This document shows, one piece after another, positions 1 through 9,395 of a stretch of DNA of 64,000 nt. The first letter of the stretch is position 1. The number at the start of each line of letters is the position of its first letter. The stretch is from Capnocytophaga sp. (GTDB taxonomy: Bacteria > Bacteroidota > Bacteroidia > Flavobacteriales > Flavobacteriaceae). The stretch lies in assembly GCA_030530525.1 (NCBI GenBank), contig JAUMUT010000005.1, positions 1 through 64,000 of the forward strand, written 5' to 3'. A program made the translations under genes and the position numbers. Under the pieces are notes generated by a model, which saw nothing but the letters and a program-made list of their open reading frames with translations, ran no database searches and had not been told where the DNA came from.

Positions 1-87
1 TTAAAATATTTTTCTTACTACTGAGTATCAGTGTTTTACAAATTAGTTAAACTATGTTAATCTACATCATTTGTTGTTTTTTTAATT

Positions 88-95
88 TACTTTTG
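88..95 (+). promoter_or_regulatory. -7 promoter box of the 56-residue membrane protein
   Basis: TACTTTTG matches the Bacteroidota -7 consensus TAnnTTTG and lies about 30 bp upstream of the ATG at 125. No well-spaced TTTG -33 element is present. Confidence 0.55.
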
Positions 96-124
96 CAACA
101 AAATAAGTAAAATAATTTAAAATT

Positions 125-295
125 ATGAAAATATTTCTATGGACGCTTAATATCATTTCTTGTCTCTGCGGAATATTTATTAAAATAAATTTCCGAGAAT
201 ATTATTTATTAGGAAATATTTTTCTGATATTGAGCCTTTTATGCTCTTATTTTTTAATTTATTTATTATTTTTCAAAAAAGCTAAAAATCATTAA
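125..295 (+). CDS. small hypothetical membrane protein (56 aa)
   Basis: This short reading frame starts MKIFLWTLNIISC and ends KKAKNH. Two hydrophobic stretches (about residues 4-20 and 29-50) flank a short polar loop and the C-terminus is basic, so it looks like a two-helix inner-membrane protein. It is bracketed by a consensus -7 box 30 bp upstream and by a hairpin terminator that begins 5 bp after its stop, which supports it as a real transcribed gene. I recognise no family and assign no function. Confidence 0.6.
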   Translation: MKIFLWTLNIISCLCGIFIKINFREYYLLGNIFLILSLLCSYFLIYLLFFKKAKNH

Positions 296-300
296 AAAAT

Positions 301-329
301 AAAGAGAGTAAATATTTTTTACTCTCTTT
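301..329. terminator. bidirectional terminator
   Basis: A 12-bp stem (AAAGAGAGTAAA paired with TTTACTCTCTTT) with a 5-nt loop has a T-rich tail on both strands. It serves the small + strand gene at 125-295 and holB converging on the minus strand. Confidence 0.8.
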
Positions 330-342
330 GTTTTTCTCTATT

Positions 343-1470
343 TTACTCTTGCTTTGCGTGTATTAACCGAATTAATTTAATAGACAAATCCGCAAAAATA
401 GCTTTCCCATTTCCATTCCTTTCTATGTGGTAAATTGCTTTTTCTATTTCCTCTTGTATCCCTTGAATATTGTTATTATGGATAAATGGCGCAAAGTTTT
501 TTAACTGAAACTTCGTACTCGGAAACTGCAAATATACCAAGCTATTCGCTTGATAATTAAGTAATAACGCCTGTCTGAAAACTTCCATACAATATTCTAA
601 AAACTGCTTTTGTATCTCTCGCCCCTTGGAGGAAAGTTCATCGCCCCAACGAAGCAAATCCAAAATAGAGGCTTTGTTTCCCTTGGCAGAATACGCCGTT
701 CTTACTAATTTTACAAACCATTGCTCAAACGAATCGTCTTCTGTTTGGTTGGCATATTCTAAGGCTTTTTTATAATTCCCTTGTGCCCGAAGTGCTATTT
801 TTTTTGCCTCGTCCTCCCCTACTCCATTTGCTATCAAGCCTTCTTCAATAGCGGCATCGCCAAGCCTATGCAGTTGCGTTACTTGGCATCTGGAAAGAAT
901 CGTTGGTAATATTTGGTTCTGATTTTCAGCCACTAAAAGAAAAATAGTTTGCGCAGGCGGTTCTTCTAAAAGTTTTAACAATTTGTTAGCACAATCATTA
1001 TTCATCAGCTCTGCCATCCAAATAATCATTATTTTATAACCTCCTTCAAAAGATTTTAAGGCTAATTTCCGTGTGATTTCTTCAGCTTCCTTTACTCCTA
1101 TTTGCCCTTGTTTATTATCAATTCCTATAAATTTATACCAATCAAACAAATCGCCATAAGGCTGATTTTGAACAAATTCTCGCCAATCATTCATAAATAA
1201 CGTACTCACAGGATTTTTGTCTATTTTTTTTGTAGTTGCCACAGGAAAAGCAAAATGCAAATCGGGGTGAGTGAGGTGGTTACATTTTACACGAGCATTT
1301 TCGTGTCCGTTTGCACAAATAATTTCGGTTGCATAAGCAATAACCATCGGAAGCACTCCTATGCCTTCATCGCCCACAAATAATTGAGTATGAGCAATTC
1401 GCCCGTTTGCTATGCCTTCGGAAAGGTATTTTTTTGTATGAATATGCCCTATAATGTCTTGAAAATTCAT
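343..1470 (-). CDS. holB: DNA polymerase III subunit delta'
   Basis: Clamp-loader subunit that helps load the beta sliding clamp during replication. The 375-residue length fits the family. The AAA+ core includes a degenerate P-loop at residues 33-38 (GDEGIG, no lysine), usual in delta' because it does not hydrolyse ATP. A conserved KLLKLLEEPP segment lies near 163-172, and the SRC motif at 193-195 supplies the arginine finger to the neighbouring motor subunit. The C-terminal part is helical. The gene stands alone with its own -7 box 16 bp upstream of the ATG and shares a terminator with the converging small ORF. Annotation is confident by motif and length. Confidence 0.9.
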   Translation of the reverse strand: MNFQDIIGHIHTKKYLSEGIANGRIAHTQLFVGDEGIGVLPMVIAYATEIICANGHENARVKCNHLTHPDLHFAFPVATTKKIDKNPVSTLFMNDWREFVQNQPYGDLFDWYKFIGIDNKQGQIGVKEAEEITRKLALKSFEGGYKIMIIWMAELMNNDCANKLLKLLEEPPAQTIFLLVAENQNQILPTILSRCQVTQLHRLGDAAIEEGLIANGVGEDEAKKIALRAQGNYKKALEYANQTEDDSFEQWFVKLVRTAYSAKGNKASILDLLRWGDELSSKGREIQKQFLEYCMEVFRQALLLNYQANSLVYLQFPSTKFQLKNFAPFIHNNNIQGIQEEIEKAIYHIERNGNGKAIFADLSIKLIRLIHAKQE

Positions 1471-1485
1471 TTTTTTATTTTAAGC

Positions 1486-1493
1486 CAAAGTTA
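1486..1493 (-). promoter_or_regulatory. -7 promoter box of holB
   Basis: Minus-strand TAACTTTG (TAnnTTTG) lies 16 bp upstream of the holB ATG, implying a very short 5' leader. Confidence 0.6.
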
Positions 1494-1621
1494 CTAATTT
1501 TTATAAAAAAGAAAAAGATAAATACAAAAATAATGTATTTATCTTTCTATTATTTTTTATTATTTTTAAAAATTTGAGATTAACTATTAAAAAAATCCCT
1601 CTATTATAAAGGGATTGTAAG

Positions 1622-1705
1622 TGCCTACGACTGGATTCGAACCAGCACGCCCGAACGAGCACCACCCCCTCAAGATGGCGAGTCTACCAATTTCTCCACA
1701 TAGGC
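1622..1705 (-). tRNA. tRNA-Leu (GAG)
   Basis: An 84-nt cloverleaf reads on the minus strand. The acceptor stem is GCCTATG/CGTAGGC with discriminator A. The anticodon stem is CCATC/GGTGG around loop TTGAGGG, giving anticodon GAG. A long variable arm typical of class II tRNA-Leu precedes a GGTTCGAATCC T-arm. CCA is not encoded. It heads a three-tRNA cluster on the same strand. Confidence 0.95.
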
Positions 1706-1734
1706 TGAAACAACTTGTTACTAACCTAAAAAAG

Positions 1735-1807
1735 TGACCTGGCTGGGGCTCGAACCCAGGACCCCAACATTAAAAGTGTTGTGCTCTACCAACTGAGCTA
1801 CCAAGTC
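1735..1807 (-). tRNA. tRNA-Lys (TTT), copy 1
   Basis: A 73-nt cloverleaf with acceptor stem GACTTGG/CCAGGTC, anticodon stem CAACA/TGTTG and loop CTTTTAA gives anticodon TTT. The T-arm is GGGTTCGAGCCC. CCA is not encoded. It appears identical to the copy at 1845-1917. Confidence 0.97.
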
Positions 1808-1844
1808 GCCAAATAATAACTTTAAAATTTTAAAAAATGAATAG

Positions 1845-1917
1845 TGACCTGGCTGGGGCTCGAACCCAGGACCCCAACATTAAAAGTGTTGTGCTCTACC
1901 AACTGAGCTACCAAGTC
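1845..1917 (-). tRNA. tRNA-Lys (TTT), copy 2
   Basis: This is a second 73-nt tRNA-Lys(TTT), matching the copy 110 bp away across the mature tRNA. The duplicate fits the heavy AAA lysine usage of this AT-rich genome (inference). Confidence 0.97.
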
Positions 1918-2071
1918 CTCTATACATTACTTCTCTAATGCGGGTGCAAAGTTACAACATTTTTTTAATAAAACAAGTATAAAATGAAAAAATCTTTATT
2001 TTTTTTATTATATTAAAATAAAACATTAAAAATCAAATAGTTATGTTTTGTTTTTCTATTCATAATATAGA

Positions 2072-2109
2072 AAAAACCATAAATAAAAAGACATTTATTT
2101 ATGGTTTTT
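2072..2109 (-). terminator. valS terminator
   Basis: A long near-perfect hairpin (AAAACCATAAATAAA paired with TTTATTTATGGTTTT, loop about 7 nt) lies just past the valS stop. The T-rich tail follows on the minus strand. Confidence 0.75.
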
Positions 2110-2126
2110 ATTTTATTTTAAATATT

Positions 2127-4763
2127 TTAGCGAAGATTTTCAATACTTTTTTGAATAGTTTCTATCTTTGCTAAGGCGTCCGCTTCTTTTTTTCGTTCGT
2201 TTTCTACCACTTGTGCGGGTGCTGCATTAACAAATTTTTCATTAGAAAGTTTTGCCCGAACAGATTTAAGGAAACCTTCTGCGTAGAAAAGCTCTTGCTC
2301 CAATTTTTTAATTTCTTCTTCCACATTTATTTTGTCCAAAATAGGAATAAAATATTCATTGGCTTTTATTCGGTAAGAAAGAGCTCCTTCCAATGCCGTT
2401 TCTGTATAAGAAATAGTAGAAATATTCCCTAATTTTTTCACAATACTATCCCAATCGGTGCTAAATTGCTCATTATTGATAACAGAAAGTGCTATTTCTT
2501 CTTTAAAAGCTATATTTTTTTCCTTACGAATGGTGCGAATACCTGAAATAATCTCTTTAACAAACTCAAAATCTTCTAAAATTACCTCTTTAAAGTCTTT
2601 TTGCTCAGGATATTTAGCTACAATAAGTGCTTCTTTTGGTGTTCTTGGGGATATTTGTTGCCAAATTTCCTCTGTGATAAATGGCATAAAAGGATGCAAA
2701 AGTTTCAAATTATCTTCAAATAAAGAAATAACATCCTTTAAAGTTTGCTTATCAATAGGAGTTCCGAAGGCTGGTTTTATCATCTCTAAAAGCCAAGAAC
2801 AGAAATCGTCCCACACGAGTTTGTAAATTTTCATTAACGCATCGGAAATACGATATTTACTAAAATCTTCCTCTGTTTCTGTAAGTACTTTTTGGAATTT
2901 TGCTTGGAACCATTCTATTGATTTTTTGGCATAATCAGGCTGTGGAATATCGGCAGTTTGCCAACCTTTTATAAGTCGGAAAGCATTCCAAATTTTATTA
3001 GCAAAACCACTTCCTTGTTGGCACAATGCCTCATCAAAAAGCAAATCATTACCAGCAGAAGAAGAAAGAAGCAAGCCCACCCGAACTCCATCAGCACCAA
3101 AGTCTTTGATGAGTTGTAAAGCATCAGGCGAATTTCCTAAGGATTTGGACATTTTTCTACGCAATTTATCTCTCACAAGCCCTGTGAGATACACATTACT
3201 GAAAGGTTTTTCGCCTTTAAATTCATAGCCTGCAATAATCATACGCGCCACCCAGAAAAAGAGAATATCTGGTCCTGTAACCAAATCTTGCGTTGGATAA
3301 TAGTAGTTATACTCCTCATTTTCAGGTTCTAAAATACCATTGAAAACACTCATAGGCCAAAGCCAAGAAGAGAACCAAGTATCCAAAGCATCTTCATCTT
3401 GTTGGAGATCATTTAAGGTGAGATTCGGGTTTTGGCTTTTCTTTTTTGCCAATTCAAGGGCTTCTTCTTTAGATTCTGCCACTACAAAATCCTTATTTTC
3501 ACCATAATAATAAGCGGGAATTTGTTGTCCCCACCATAATTGCCGAGAGATGTTCCAATCGCGTATGTTTTCTAACCAATGACGATAAGTGTTATCAAAT
3601 CTTTTAGGATACAATTTGATTTCTTCTGTTTCTAAAACGGCTTTAAGTGCAGGTTTTACGAGTTCTTCCATTTTTAAAAACCATTGGTCTAACGGGCGTT
3701 GCTCTATAACTGCTCCTGTACGTTCAGAAGTTCCTACGTTGTTTGTATAATCTTCTACTTTGGCAAGTAATCCTTTTTCTTCTAATTCTTTTACAATCTC
3801 TTTTCTTACAACAAAACGATCTTTCCCCTGATAATGCCCTCCATAAGAATTGAGTTTTCCGTCATTGGTAAAAGTATCTATAATAGGCAATTGGTATTTA
3901 AGCCCTATTTCATAGTCGTTTAAGTCGTGGGCAGGAGTAATTTTTAAAGCTCCTGTACCAAATTCTATATCTACATATTCATCTTGTATAATAGGTACGG
4001 AACGTCCCACGATAGGAACGATAACTTTTTTACCTTGTAAATGCTTATAGCGTTCATCATTTGGATTTATACAAACTGCCACATCGCCAAAAATAGTTTC
4101 AGGGCGCGTAGTAGCTACGGTTAGATATTCGTCCGAATTTTCTACCTTATATATAAGATAAAATAATTTACCTTTTTGTTCTTTGTAGATAACTTCTTCA
4201 TCAGAAAGAGTTGTTTTAGCTTCTGGATCCCAATTAACCATACGATATCCACGATAGATATAGCCTTTGTTGTACAAATTTACAAATACTTTAATCACAG
4301 ATTTGTACAAATCTTCATCCATTGTAAATTTTGTTCTTTTCCAATCGCAAGAACAACCTAATTTTTTCAGCTGTTCTAAGATAACACCTCCATATTGGTG
4401 TGTCCATTCCCAAGCGTGTTGTAGAAATTCTTCCCGAGAAAGGTCGCTCTTTTGAATGCCTTGCTCTTTCAATTTGGCAACCACTTTGGCTTCGGTAGCA
4501 ATAGAAGCGTGGTCAGTACCAGGCACCCAGCAAGCATTGAAGCCTTTTAAACGAGCTCTACGAATCAAAACATCTTGAATCGTGTTATTGAGCATATGCC
4601 CCATATGAAGGATTCCTGTTACATTTGGGGGCGGTATAACAATAGTGTAAGGTGTTCGTTCATCGGGAGTTGAGCTAAAAAAATCATTTTCTAACCAATA
4701 AGCATACCACTTATTTTCAAAGTCTTCTGGAGAATATTTTGTTGTAATTTCCATTTTTGGCAC
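2127..4763 (-). CDS. valS: valine--tRNA ligase
   Basis: Charges tRNA-Val with valine in the cytoplasm. This class I synthetase of 878 residues has PPPNVTG followed by the HIGH-type motif HMGH at 53-56. The KMSKS loop is at about 537-541. The inserted editing (CP1) domain, with the [10 protein letters not shown] segment, clears misactivated threonine. The C-terminal 70 residues form the coiled coil seen in ValRS. Length and motif order are typical. It is monocistronic with its own -7 box and a strong terminator. The start at 4763 could instead be Met4; the difference is trivial. Confidence 0.97.
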   Translation of the reverse strand: MPKMEITTKYSPEDFENKWYAYWLENDFFSSTPDERTPYTIVIPPPNVTGILHMGHMLNNTIQDVLIRRARLKGFNACWVPGTDHASIATEAKVVAKLKEQGIQKSDLSREEFLQHAWEWTHQYGGVILEQLKKLGCSCDWKRTKFTMDEDLYKSVIKVFVNLYNKGYIYRGYRMVNWDPEAKTTLSDEEVIYKEQKGKLFYLIYKVENSDEYLTVATTRPETIFGDVAVCINPNDERYKHLQGKKVIVPIVGRSVPIIQDEYVDIEFGTGALKITPAHDLNDYEIGLKYQLPIIDTFTNDGKLNSYGGHYQGKDRFVVRKEIVKELEEKGLLAKVEDYTNNVGTSERTGAVIEQRPLDQWFLKMEELVKPALKAVLETEEIKLYPKRFDNTYRHWLENIRDWNISRQLWWGQQIPAYYYGENKDFVVAESKEEALELAKKKSQNPNLTLNDLQQDEDALDTWFSSWLWPMSVFNGILEPENEEYNYYYPTQDLVTGPDILFFWVARMIIAGYEFKGEKPFSNVYLTGLVRDKLRRKMSKSLGNSPDALQLIKDFGADGVRVGLLLSSSAGNDLLFDEALCQQGSGFANKIWNAFRLIKGWQTADIPQPDYAKKSIEWFQAKFQKVLTETEEDFSKYRISDALMKIYKLVWDDFCSWLLEMIKPAFGTPIDKQTLKDVISLFEDNLKLLHPFMPFITEEIWQQISPRTPKEALIVAKYPEQKDFKEVILEDFEFVKEIISGIRTIRKEKNIAFKEEIALSVINNEQFSTDWDSIVKKLGNISTISYTETALEGALSYRIKANEYFIPILDKINVEEEIKKLEQELFYAEGFLKSVRAKLSNEKFVNAAPAQVVENERKKEADALAKIETIQKSIENLR

Positions 4764-4801
4764 AATATTTGATTAATTTTATAATACCTAATTTAAAGGG
4801 A

Positions 4802-4809
4802 CAAAGTTA
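4802..4809 (-). promoter_or_regulatory. -7 promoter box of valS
   Basis: Minus-strand TAACTTTG lies about 39 bp upstream of the valS ATG. No TTTG -33 element is visible. Confidence 0.6.
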
Positions 4810-4830
4810 TAAAAAAATATTATATTTTCT

Positions 4831-4860
4831 TTTGTTTTTTGAAAAGTTGTTGTAACTTTG
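4831..4860 (+). promoter_or_regulatory. promoter of the DUF1573 gene
   Basis: TTTG (4831-4834), an 18-bp spacer, then TAACTTTG (4853-4860). This is a complete Bacteroidota -33/-7 pair and one of the best in the window. Confidence 0.8.
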
Positions 4861-4922
4861 CCTTAAAATTAGCCTTTTTTTAAGAAAACTAATATAGTAA
4901 TTATAATTTAATTTTTAGAACA

Positions 4923-5294
4923 ATGAAAAAAATTTTATTTTTTCTTCTTGCTGTAACATTAGGATTTGTTGCACAAGCACAAAACAAAGCTGAAATCAAA
5001 TTCGTTACCGAAGAAATTGACTACGGAACAGTAAAACAAAACTCTAACGGAGTTCGTGTATTCGAATTTAAAAATACAGGTAAAGCTCCTCTTGTTATCT
5101 CAGGAGCAAGTTCAAGCTGTGGATGTACCGTTCCGTCTTGGCCAAAAGAGCCAATTGCACCAGGAGCTACAGGCAAAATTGAAGTAAAATACGATACTAG
5201 CCGTATTGGAGCAATTGCTAAAACTATTATGGTAACTTCTAACGCTACAGATACTCCAACTGTTGCTCTTAGAATAAAAGGAAAAGTAGAGTAA
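4923..5294 (+). CDS. DUF1573 domain-containing secreted protein
   Basis: A 123-residue protein begins with a type I signal peptide (MKKILFFLLAVTLGFVAQAQ, cleavage after residue 18 or 20). A single DUF1573 domain follows. This is an immunoglobulin-like beta fold common in Bacteroidota exported proteins; the GxVxxNSxxVRVFEFKNTG and SSCGCTVP segments are diagnostic. The two cysteines of SCGC may form a disulfide or bind metal. The molecular role of the family is not established. It has its own strong promoter and a bidirectional terminator shared with the converging cdd gene. Confidence 0.85.
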   Translation: MKKILFFLLAVTLGFVAQAQNKAEIKFVTEEIDYGTVKQNSNGVRVFEFKNTGKAPLVISGASSSCGCTVPSWPKEPIAPGATGKIEVKYDTSRIGAIAKTIMVTSNATDTPTVALRIKGKVE

Positions 5295-5320
5295 TTTAAA
5301 TAATAGTAATGATTAAAAAA

Positions 5321-5347
5321 ACTTCCCAAATTTGGGAAGTTTTTTTA
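5321..5347. terminator. bidirectional terminator between the DUF1573 gene and cdd
   Basis: A perfect palindrome ACTTCCCAAATTTGGGAAGT is flanked by A-tracts and T-tracts on either side, so it can end transcription on both strands. Confidence 0.85.
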
Positions 5348-5827
5348 TTTTTCATAAAAAGCATCAAATGAAAAAGGTAATAAACAATTCACAGAAGGAA
5401 CTTCAAGTACATTACCAGATACACTTACGCAATATATTTTTATAGGCGATTTTTTTATACTTTCATACTCTAATATGGCTTGCCTGCACGACCCACAAGG
5501 GGTAGCTGGTGTATCTTCTGGGTTTTCCACAGCACCTGCACAAATAGCTATTTTCAAAATTTTTGCATCAGGATATTGAGACATTGCATAAAAAATAGCC
5601 GAACGCTCTGCACAAGTACCCGACGGAAAAGCAGCATTTTCTTGATTACTCCCTGTTATTATCTTGCCATTATCTAACAAAATAGCTGCCCCTACTGCAT
5701 ATTTAGAATAAGGCATATAAGCCGTTTCACGAATTTCTGTTGCTTTTTGTATTAATTCTTGGTCCTCAGTCGGGAGTTCTTCTTTTCGGTAAGTTTTATA
5801 AGAAAAACGATATTCTTTTTGTTCCAA
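5345..5827 (-). CDS. cdd: cytidine deaminase
   Basis: Deaminates cytidine and deoxycytidine to uridine and deoxyuridine for pyrimidine salvage. The 160-residue protein has the zinc site of the tetrameric three-cysteine type: C72-A-E74 (ligand Cys and proton-shuttle Glu) and P110-C-G-S-C114. An N-terminal extension of about 30 residues relative to the minimal enzyme carries the start. The gene is monocistronic with a well-spaced promoter. Confidence 0.93.
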   Translation of the reverse strand: MEQKEYRFSYKTYRKEELPTEDQELIQKATEIRETAYMPYSKYAVGAAILLDNGKIITGSNQENAAFPSGTCAERSAIFYAMSQYPDAKILKIAICAGAVENPEDTPATPCGSCRQAILEYESIKKSPIKIYCVSVSGNVLEVPSVNCLLPFSFDAFYEK

Positions 5828-5863
5828 AATATTATTTTTTTAGGTTATATGATATTTTTACTG

Positions 5864-5893
5864 CAAAAATAAGAATTTTTTTTGAAAAAACAA
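5864..5893 (-). promoter_or_regulatory. promoter of cdd
   Basis: Minus-strand -7 box TATTTTTG (5864-5871) has TTG at 5891-5893 about 19 bp further upstream. Confidence 0.65.
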
Positions 5894-5923
5894 TATTTTT
5901 TACGGAATATCTTAGTTTTTACG

Positions 5924-7339
5924 TTATATCTTTTTAAGACCCATTTTGGAGGCTTTTTCCAGCATAAAAGTATAGGCTTCGTTATAAGTATTTGCTATTT
6001 TCCCTTCTAATATAGCTTCTTTTATAGCTTCTTTAAGCCTTCCTACTTCTGCTGATGGTTTTAGCCCAAAAGTATTCATTATTTCTTCTCCTGAAATTGG
6101 AGGTTGAAAATTACGAATATGGTCTCTTTCTTCCACTTCTACGACTTTTTGCCTTACTATTTGGAAGTTTTGATGATATTTTTTATATCTTTTAGGGTTT
6201 TTTGTGGTAATATCTGCCTCACAAAGGGTCATTAAGTCTTCAAAATCATTACCAGCATCAAAAAGTAAGCGTCTAACGGCAGAATCTGTAACTATATCTT
6301 GCGCTATAATGATAGGACGCGAACTCATCATCACCATTTTTTGGACAAATTTCATTTTTTCATTTTGAGGCAAACGAAGCCTTTGGAATAATTTGACCAC
6401 CATTTTTGCACCAACAAATTCGTGTCCGTGAAATGTCCAACCTATTTTTTTATCAAAACGTTTAGTTGGGGCTTTACCTATATCGTGCAAAAGAGCCGCC
6501 CAACGAAGCCATAAATCTTGGGTATGAGGAGCAATATTATCCACTACTTCTAGCGTGTGCCAAAAATTATCTTTATGCCGTTGTCCTTCTTTTTCGTCAA
6601 TGCCTTGCAAGGCAGTAAGTTCAGGTAAAATATAAGGTAAAAGTTCGGTTTCGTGAAGTAATTTCAGCCCGATAGAAGGTTTTTCAGAAGCTAAAATTTT
6701 GTTTAATTCTTCTGAAATACGCTCATTGGATATTATTTTAAGACGTTCTTTATTTTTTGTAATTGCTTGTAAAGATTTTTCTTCAATTTCAAAACGAAGC
6801 TGAGTAGCAAAACGAATAGCACGAAGCATTCGCAGAGGGTCGTCAGAGTAGGTAATATCAGGATTTAGAGGTGTTCGGATAATCTTATTTTTCAAATCTT
6901 CCATTCCTGAAAAAGGGTCTATCAGCTCACCAAAATTTTCTTTATTAAGAGAAATAGCTAAGGCATTTATGGTAAAATCTCTCCTGTTTTGGTCGTCTGT
7001 AAGAGTTCCATCTTCCACAAAAGGCTTTCTTGAATTTTCCTGATAGCTTTCTTTTCTTGCTCCAACAAATTCCAAGTCAATATTATCGCCTTTTATCATT
7101 GCTGTTCCAAAGTTTTTGAAAACAGAAATTTTAGGGTTGTTCGGTAGTTTTTCGGCTATTTTTTGCGCCAAATCAATTCCGCTCCCAAGGGTTACAATAT
7201 CAATATCTTTTGGAGTTCCTCGCTGTAAAATAAGGTCTCGGACAAAACCACCAACCACAAAACACTGTTGGTTGCCTTGGCTGGAAGTTTCTGCAATAAG
7301 TTGAAAAACAGGATTAGAAAGGGCTTCTGCGTAATTCAT
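5924..7339 (-). CDS. CCA tRNA nucleotidyltransferase with HD domain
   Basis: Adds or repairs the 3' CCA of tRNAs. This is needed here because the three tRNA genes in this window do not encode CCA. The 471-residue class II enzyme has the GG(x)VRD nucleotidyltransferase signature at about 30-35 and catalytic D45-x-D47. The RRDFTINALA and RFATQL segments of the poly(A) polymerase family head domain follow. A C-terminal HD phosphohydrolase domain (HDIGK near 284-288) precedes a helical tail. The HD domain is the usual arrangement in Bacteroidota CCA enzymes. Alternative names are PcnB-like or Cca; I leave the symbol blank. Confidence 0.92.
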   Translation of the reverse strand: MNYAEALSNPVFQLIAETSSQGNQQCFVVGGFVRDLILQRGTPKDIDIVTLGSGIDLAQKIAEKLPNNPKISVFKNFGTAMIKGDNIDLEFVGARKESYQENSRKPFVEDGTLTDDQNRRDFTINALAISLNKENFGELIDPFSGMEDLKNKIIRTPLNPDITYSDDPLRMLRAIRFATQLRFEIEEKSLQAITKNKERLKIISNERISEELNKILASEKPSIGLKLLHETELLPYILPELTALQGIDEKEGQRHKDNFWHTLEVVDNIAPHTQDLWLRWAALLHDIGKAPTKRFDKKIGWTFHGHEFVGAKMVVKLFQRLRLPQNEKMKFVQKMVMMSSRPIIIAQDIVTDSAVRRLLFDAGNDFEDLMTLCEADITTKNPKRYKKYHQNFQIVRQKVVEVEERDHIRNFQPPISGEEIMNTFGLKPSAEVGRLKEAIKEAILEGKIANTYNEAYTFMLEKASKMGLKKI

Positions 7340-7358
7340 ATTTACATTTTACAAATTG

Positions 7359-7366
7359 CAAAAGTA
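7359..7366 (-). promoter_or_regulatory. -7 promoter box of the CCA-adding enzyme gene
   Basis: Minus-strand TACTTTTG lies 20 bp upstream of the ATG at 7339. Confidence 0.6.
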
Positions 7367-7447
7367 AGCATTTCTTATGAAATAAAGACTATTTTTTTAT
7401 ATCTTTTATATTTTGCTATCTTTAACTAAAAAATAAAGAGATTTCTT

Positions 7448-7488
7448 AAAAAGAGTAATTCACTTTTTGATAATGAATTACTCTTTTT
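7448..7488 (-). terminator. terminator of the 32-residue membrane peptide gene
   Basis: A 15-bp perfect stem (AAAAAGAGTAATTCA with TGAATTACTCTTTTT) has an 11-nt loop. It starts 3 bp beyond the stop codon of the small minus-strand ORF and is the main evidence that this ORF is transcribed. Confidence 0.75.
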
Positions 7489-7490
7489 TC

Positions 7491-7589
7491 TTATATAAAA
7501 CCGTTTTCTAAAATAGTTTTTATAAGGAAACCCGCTATTCCCAATAAACAGGAAATAACAATTACGTTAAGAACCTCTTTATTTTTCAT
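7491..7589 (-). CDS. predicted 32-residue single-helix membrane peptide
   Basis: Starting MKNKEVLNVIVISCLLG and ending KTILENGFI, this peptide has one clean transmembrane helix (about residues 7-25) between short charged ends. It lies in an otherwise empty 549-bp gap. A 15-bp-stem terminator follows 3 bp after the stop. Upstream there is only an imperfect -7-like sequence (AATATTTG, about 65 bp away). Function is unknown. It is too short for most gene callers, so conservation in relatives would decide whether it is real. Confidence 0.5.
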   Translation of the reverse strand: MKNKEVLNVIVISCLLGIAGFLIKTILENGFI

Positions 7590-7888
7590 TTGTTAAAATT
7601 TAGAATAATAGAATCATTTAATAGTGTAAAATTAACAAAAAAATCCAGAATATGCAAATATTTTTTAGTTTTAATCTAATTTAGTACTTGAATTTCTTAA
7701 TTTTAACAATAATAACATTCGTTTTTGTTTTATTTTTTAACACAAAAAACTTATTTTCTGTATTCTATTACATAAAAAACAAATAAAAAAAGAAAAAACT
7801 TCTTAAAAAATCAATCAAAAAAAATATTTATTCTTATTTTTTTTAACTAATTTCTTTGAAGTTTTTTCTTTTATCTAAAAATATTTAA
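7590..7888. other. AT-rich intergenic region
   Basis: About 300 bp between the small peptide gene and the prfB stop. It contains A/T homopolymer runs. One weak hairpin, AGAAAAAACTTC (7791-7802) with GAAGTTTTTTCT (7858-7869), has a 55-nt loop and might serve prfB. I see no coding signal. Confidence 0.4.
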
Positions 7889-8989
7889 CTATTCTTCGGT
7901 CTTTTGTCCCATCAACATTAAATAGGCTTTTAAAAAGTTGTCCAATTCGCCATTCATCACACTATCCACATCCGTAGTTTCGTAAGCGGTGCGTACATCT
8001 TTAACAAGTTTGTAAGGGTGCATTACATAATTACGAATTTGGCTTCCCCACTCTATTTTCATTTTATTTGCTTCTATTTCATCGCGTTTTGCTTGCCGTT
8101 TTTTTAGTTCAATTTCATAAAGTTGCGATTTGAGGAGTTGCAATGCTTTATTTTTATTATCTAACTGGCTACGTGTTTCCGAATTTTCAATAATAATCCC
8201 CGTTGGGTGGTGACGAAGGCGTACGGCTGTTTCTACTTTATTAACATTTTGACCGCCTGCCCCACTGGAACGCATTGTTTCAAAAGTGATATCCGCAGGG
8301 TTTATTTCTATTTCAATGGTATCATCGGCAAGCGGATACACATACACCGAAGCGAAAGACGTATGCCGTTTTGCGTTACTATCAAAAGGGGAAATTCGTA
8401 CCAAACGATGCACGCCATTTTCTCCTTTAAGATAGCCAAAGGCAAATTCGCCATCTATTTCAAGCGTAACCGTTTTCACGCCTGCCACATCTCCTTCTTG
8501 GTAATTGAGTTCTTTCACCGAAAAGCCTTGTTTGGAAGCCCACATCATATACATACGCATCAGCATAGAAGCCCAATCACAGCTCTCTGTGCCTCCTGCT
8601 CCTGCGGTAATTTGCAAAACGGCACTAAGTGCATCTCCTTCATCAGAAAGCATATTGCGAAATTCTAAATTTTCTATATGAGAGAGCGTTTGCGAGTAAA
8701 AATCCTCTACTTCATTGGCTGAAATGGCATTTTCTTTAAGAAAATCTAACATTATTTGCAATTCTTCCAACATTTCTACGGATTTTTCGTAATCTATCAC
8801 CCATTTTTTCTGAGATTGTAGCTTTTGTACTACTTTTTGGGCTTCTTTTGGGTTGTTCCAGAAGTCGGGAGCAAGAGTTTTTTCTTCTTCGTTGGCTATT
8901 TCTATCTTTTTTTTATCTATTTGAAGATATTTCTCTAAAGCTGTAATACGATTATCTAACTCTTTTATTTGTTCGGTTGTTATCATCAC
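7889..8989 (-). CDS. prfB: peptide chain release factor 2
   Basis: Recognises UGA and UAA stop codons and triggers peptide release. The 366-residue protein has the RF2-specific SPF tripeptide at 200-202 (stop-codon recognition) and the universal GGQ at 245-247 (peptidyl-tRNA hydrolysis), followed by the NKVETAVR segment. The reading frame is continuous through residues 20-26 (KYLQIDK), where many bacteria carry the autoregulatory +1 frameshift with an in-frame UGA. That frameshift is absent here. A membrane-protein gene ends 9 bp upstream on the same strand, so they probably share a transcript. Confidence 0.96.
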   Translation of the reverse strand: MMITTEQIKELDNRITALEKYLQIDKKKIEIANEEEKTLAPDFWNNPKEAQKVVQKLQSQKKWVIDYEKSVEMLEELQIMLDFLKENAISANEVEDFYSQTLSHIENLEFRNMLSDEGDALSAVLQITAGAGGTESCDWASMLMRMYMMWASKQGFSVKELNYQEGDVAGVKTVTLEIDGEFAFGYLKGENGVHRLVRISPFDSNAKRHTSFASVYVYPLADDTIEIEINPADITFETMRSSGAGGQNVNKVETAVRLRHHPTGIIIENSETRSQLDNKNKALQLLKSQLYEIELKKRQAKRDEIEANKMKIEWGSQIRNYVMHPYKLVKDVRTAYETTDVDSVMNGELDNFLKAYLMLMGQKTEE

Positions 8990-8998
8990 TAATTGTTT

Positions 8999-9373
8999 TT
9001 AAGATTTTTTAAGTAATTTTAAAGAAAATAAAACTATAAAAAACAAGGAAATAAAATATACTATCATAAAAGACAAAACATCGGGCGTAGTATTGGCATT
9101 TTTAAAGGAAAATAAAGGAAAAATAAAGCCTATACAAGCTATAAATTGAATTCCTGTAAGAACCAAAAAAGCCATTCCTATATATTTGGATTGTATTTTA
9201 TAAACGATAAAAATTCCTAATAATATAATGAATAAACAAATACTATGAAAAACATAAATATCTGATAATGAATAAAATGAAAGATTATTTTCTGGTTCAA
9301 TAACATAAGAATGTAACCAAAAAGAACCCCACAAAATTATAAAAGGAAAAATAAATTTTAAAACAAGTTTCAT
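8999..9373 (-). CDS. hypothetical four-helix membrane protein
   Basis: A 124-residue protein with four predicted transmembrane segments (about residues 3-20, 42-62, 68-88 and 98-120) and a short lysine-rich C-terminus. No recognisable motif. It ends 9 bp before prfB and carries the -7 box for the pair, so it is the first gene of a two-gene operon; a functional link to translation termination is not implied. It could be a DoxX-like or general small integral membrane protein, but the sequence gives no support for a specific family. Confidence 0.65.
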   Translation of the reverse strand: MKLVLKFIFPFIILWGSFWLHSYVIEPENNLSFYSLSDIYVFHSICLFIILLGIFIVYKIQSKYIGMAFLVLTGIQFIACIGFIFPLFSFKNANTTPDVLSFMIVYFISLFFIVLFSLKLLKKS

Positions 9374-9395
9374 AAATAATTATATAAAATGGTTG

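Noticed and set aside
343..1470. Missing P-loop lysine in holB as a sign of decay
   Set aside because: The delta' subunit normally lacks a functional Walker A, so this is expected.
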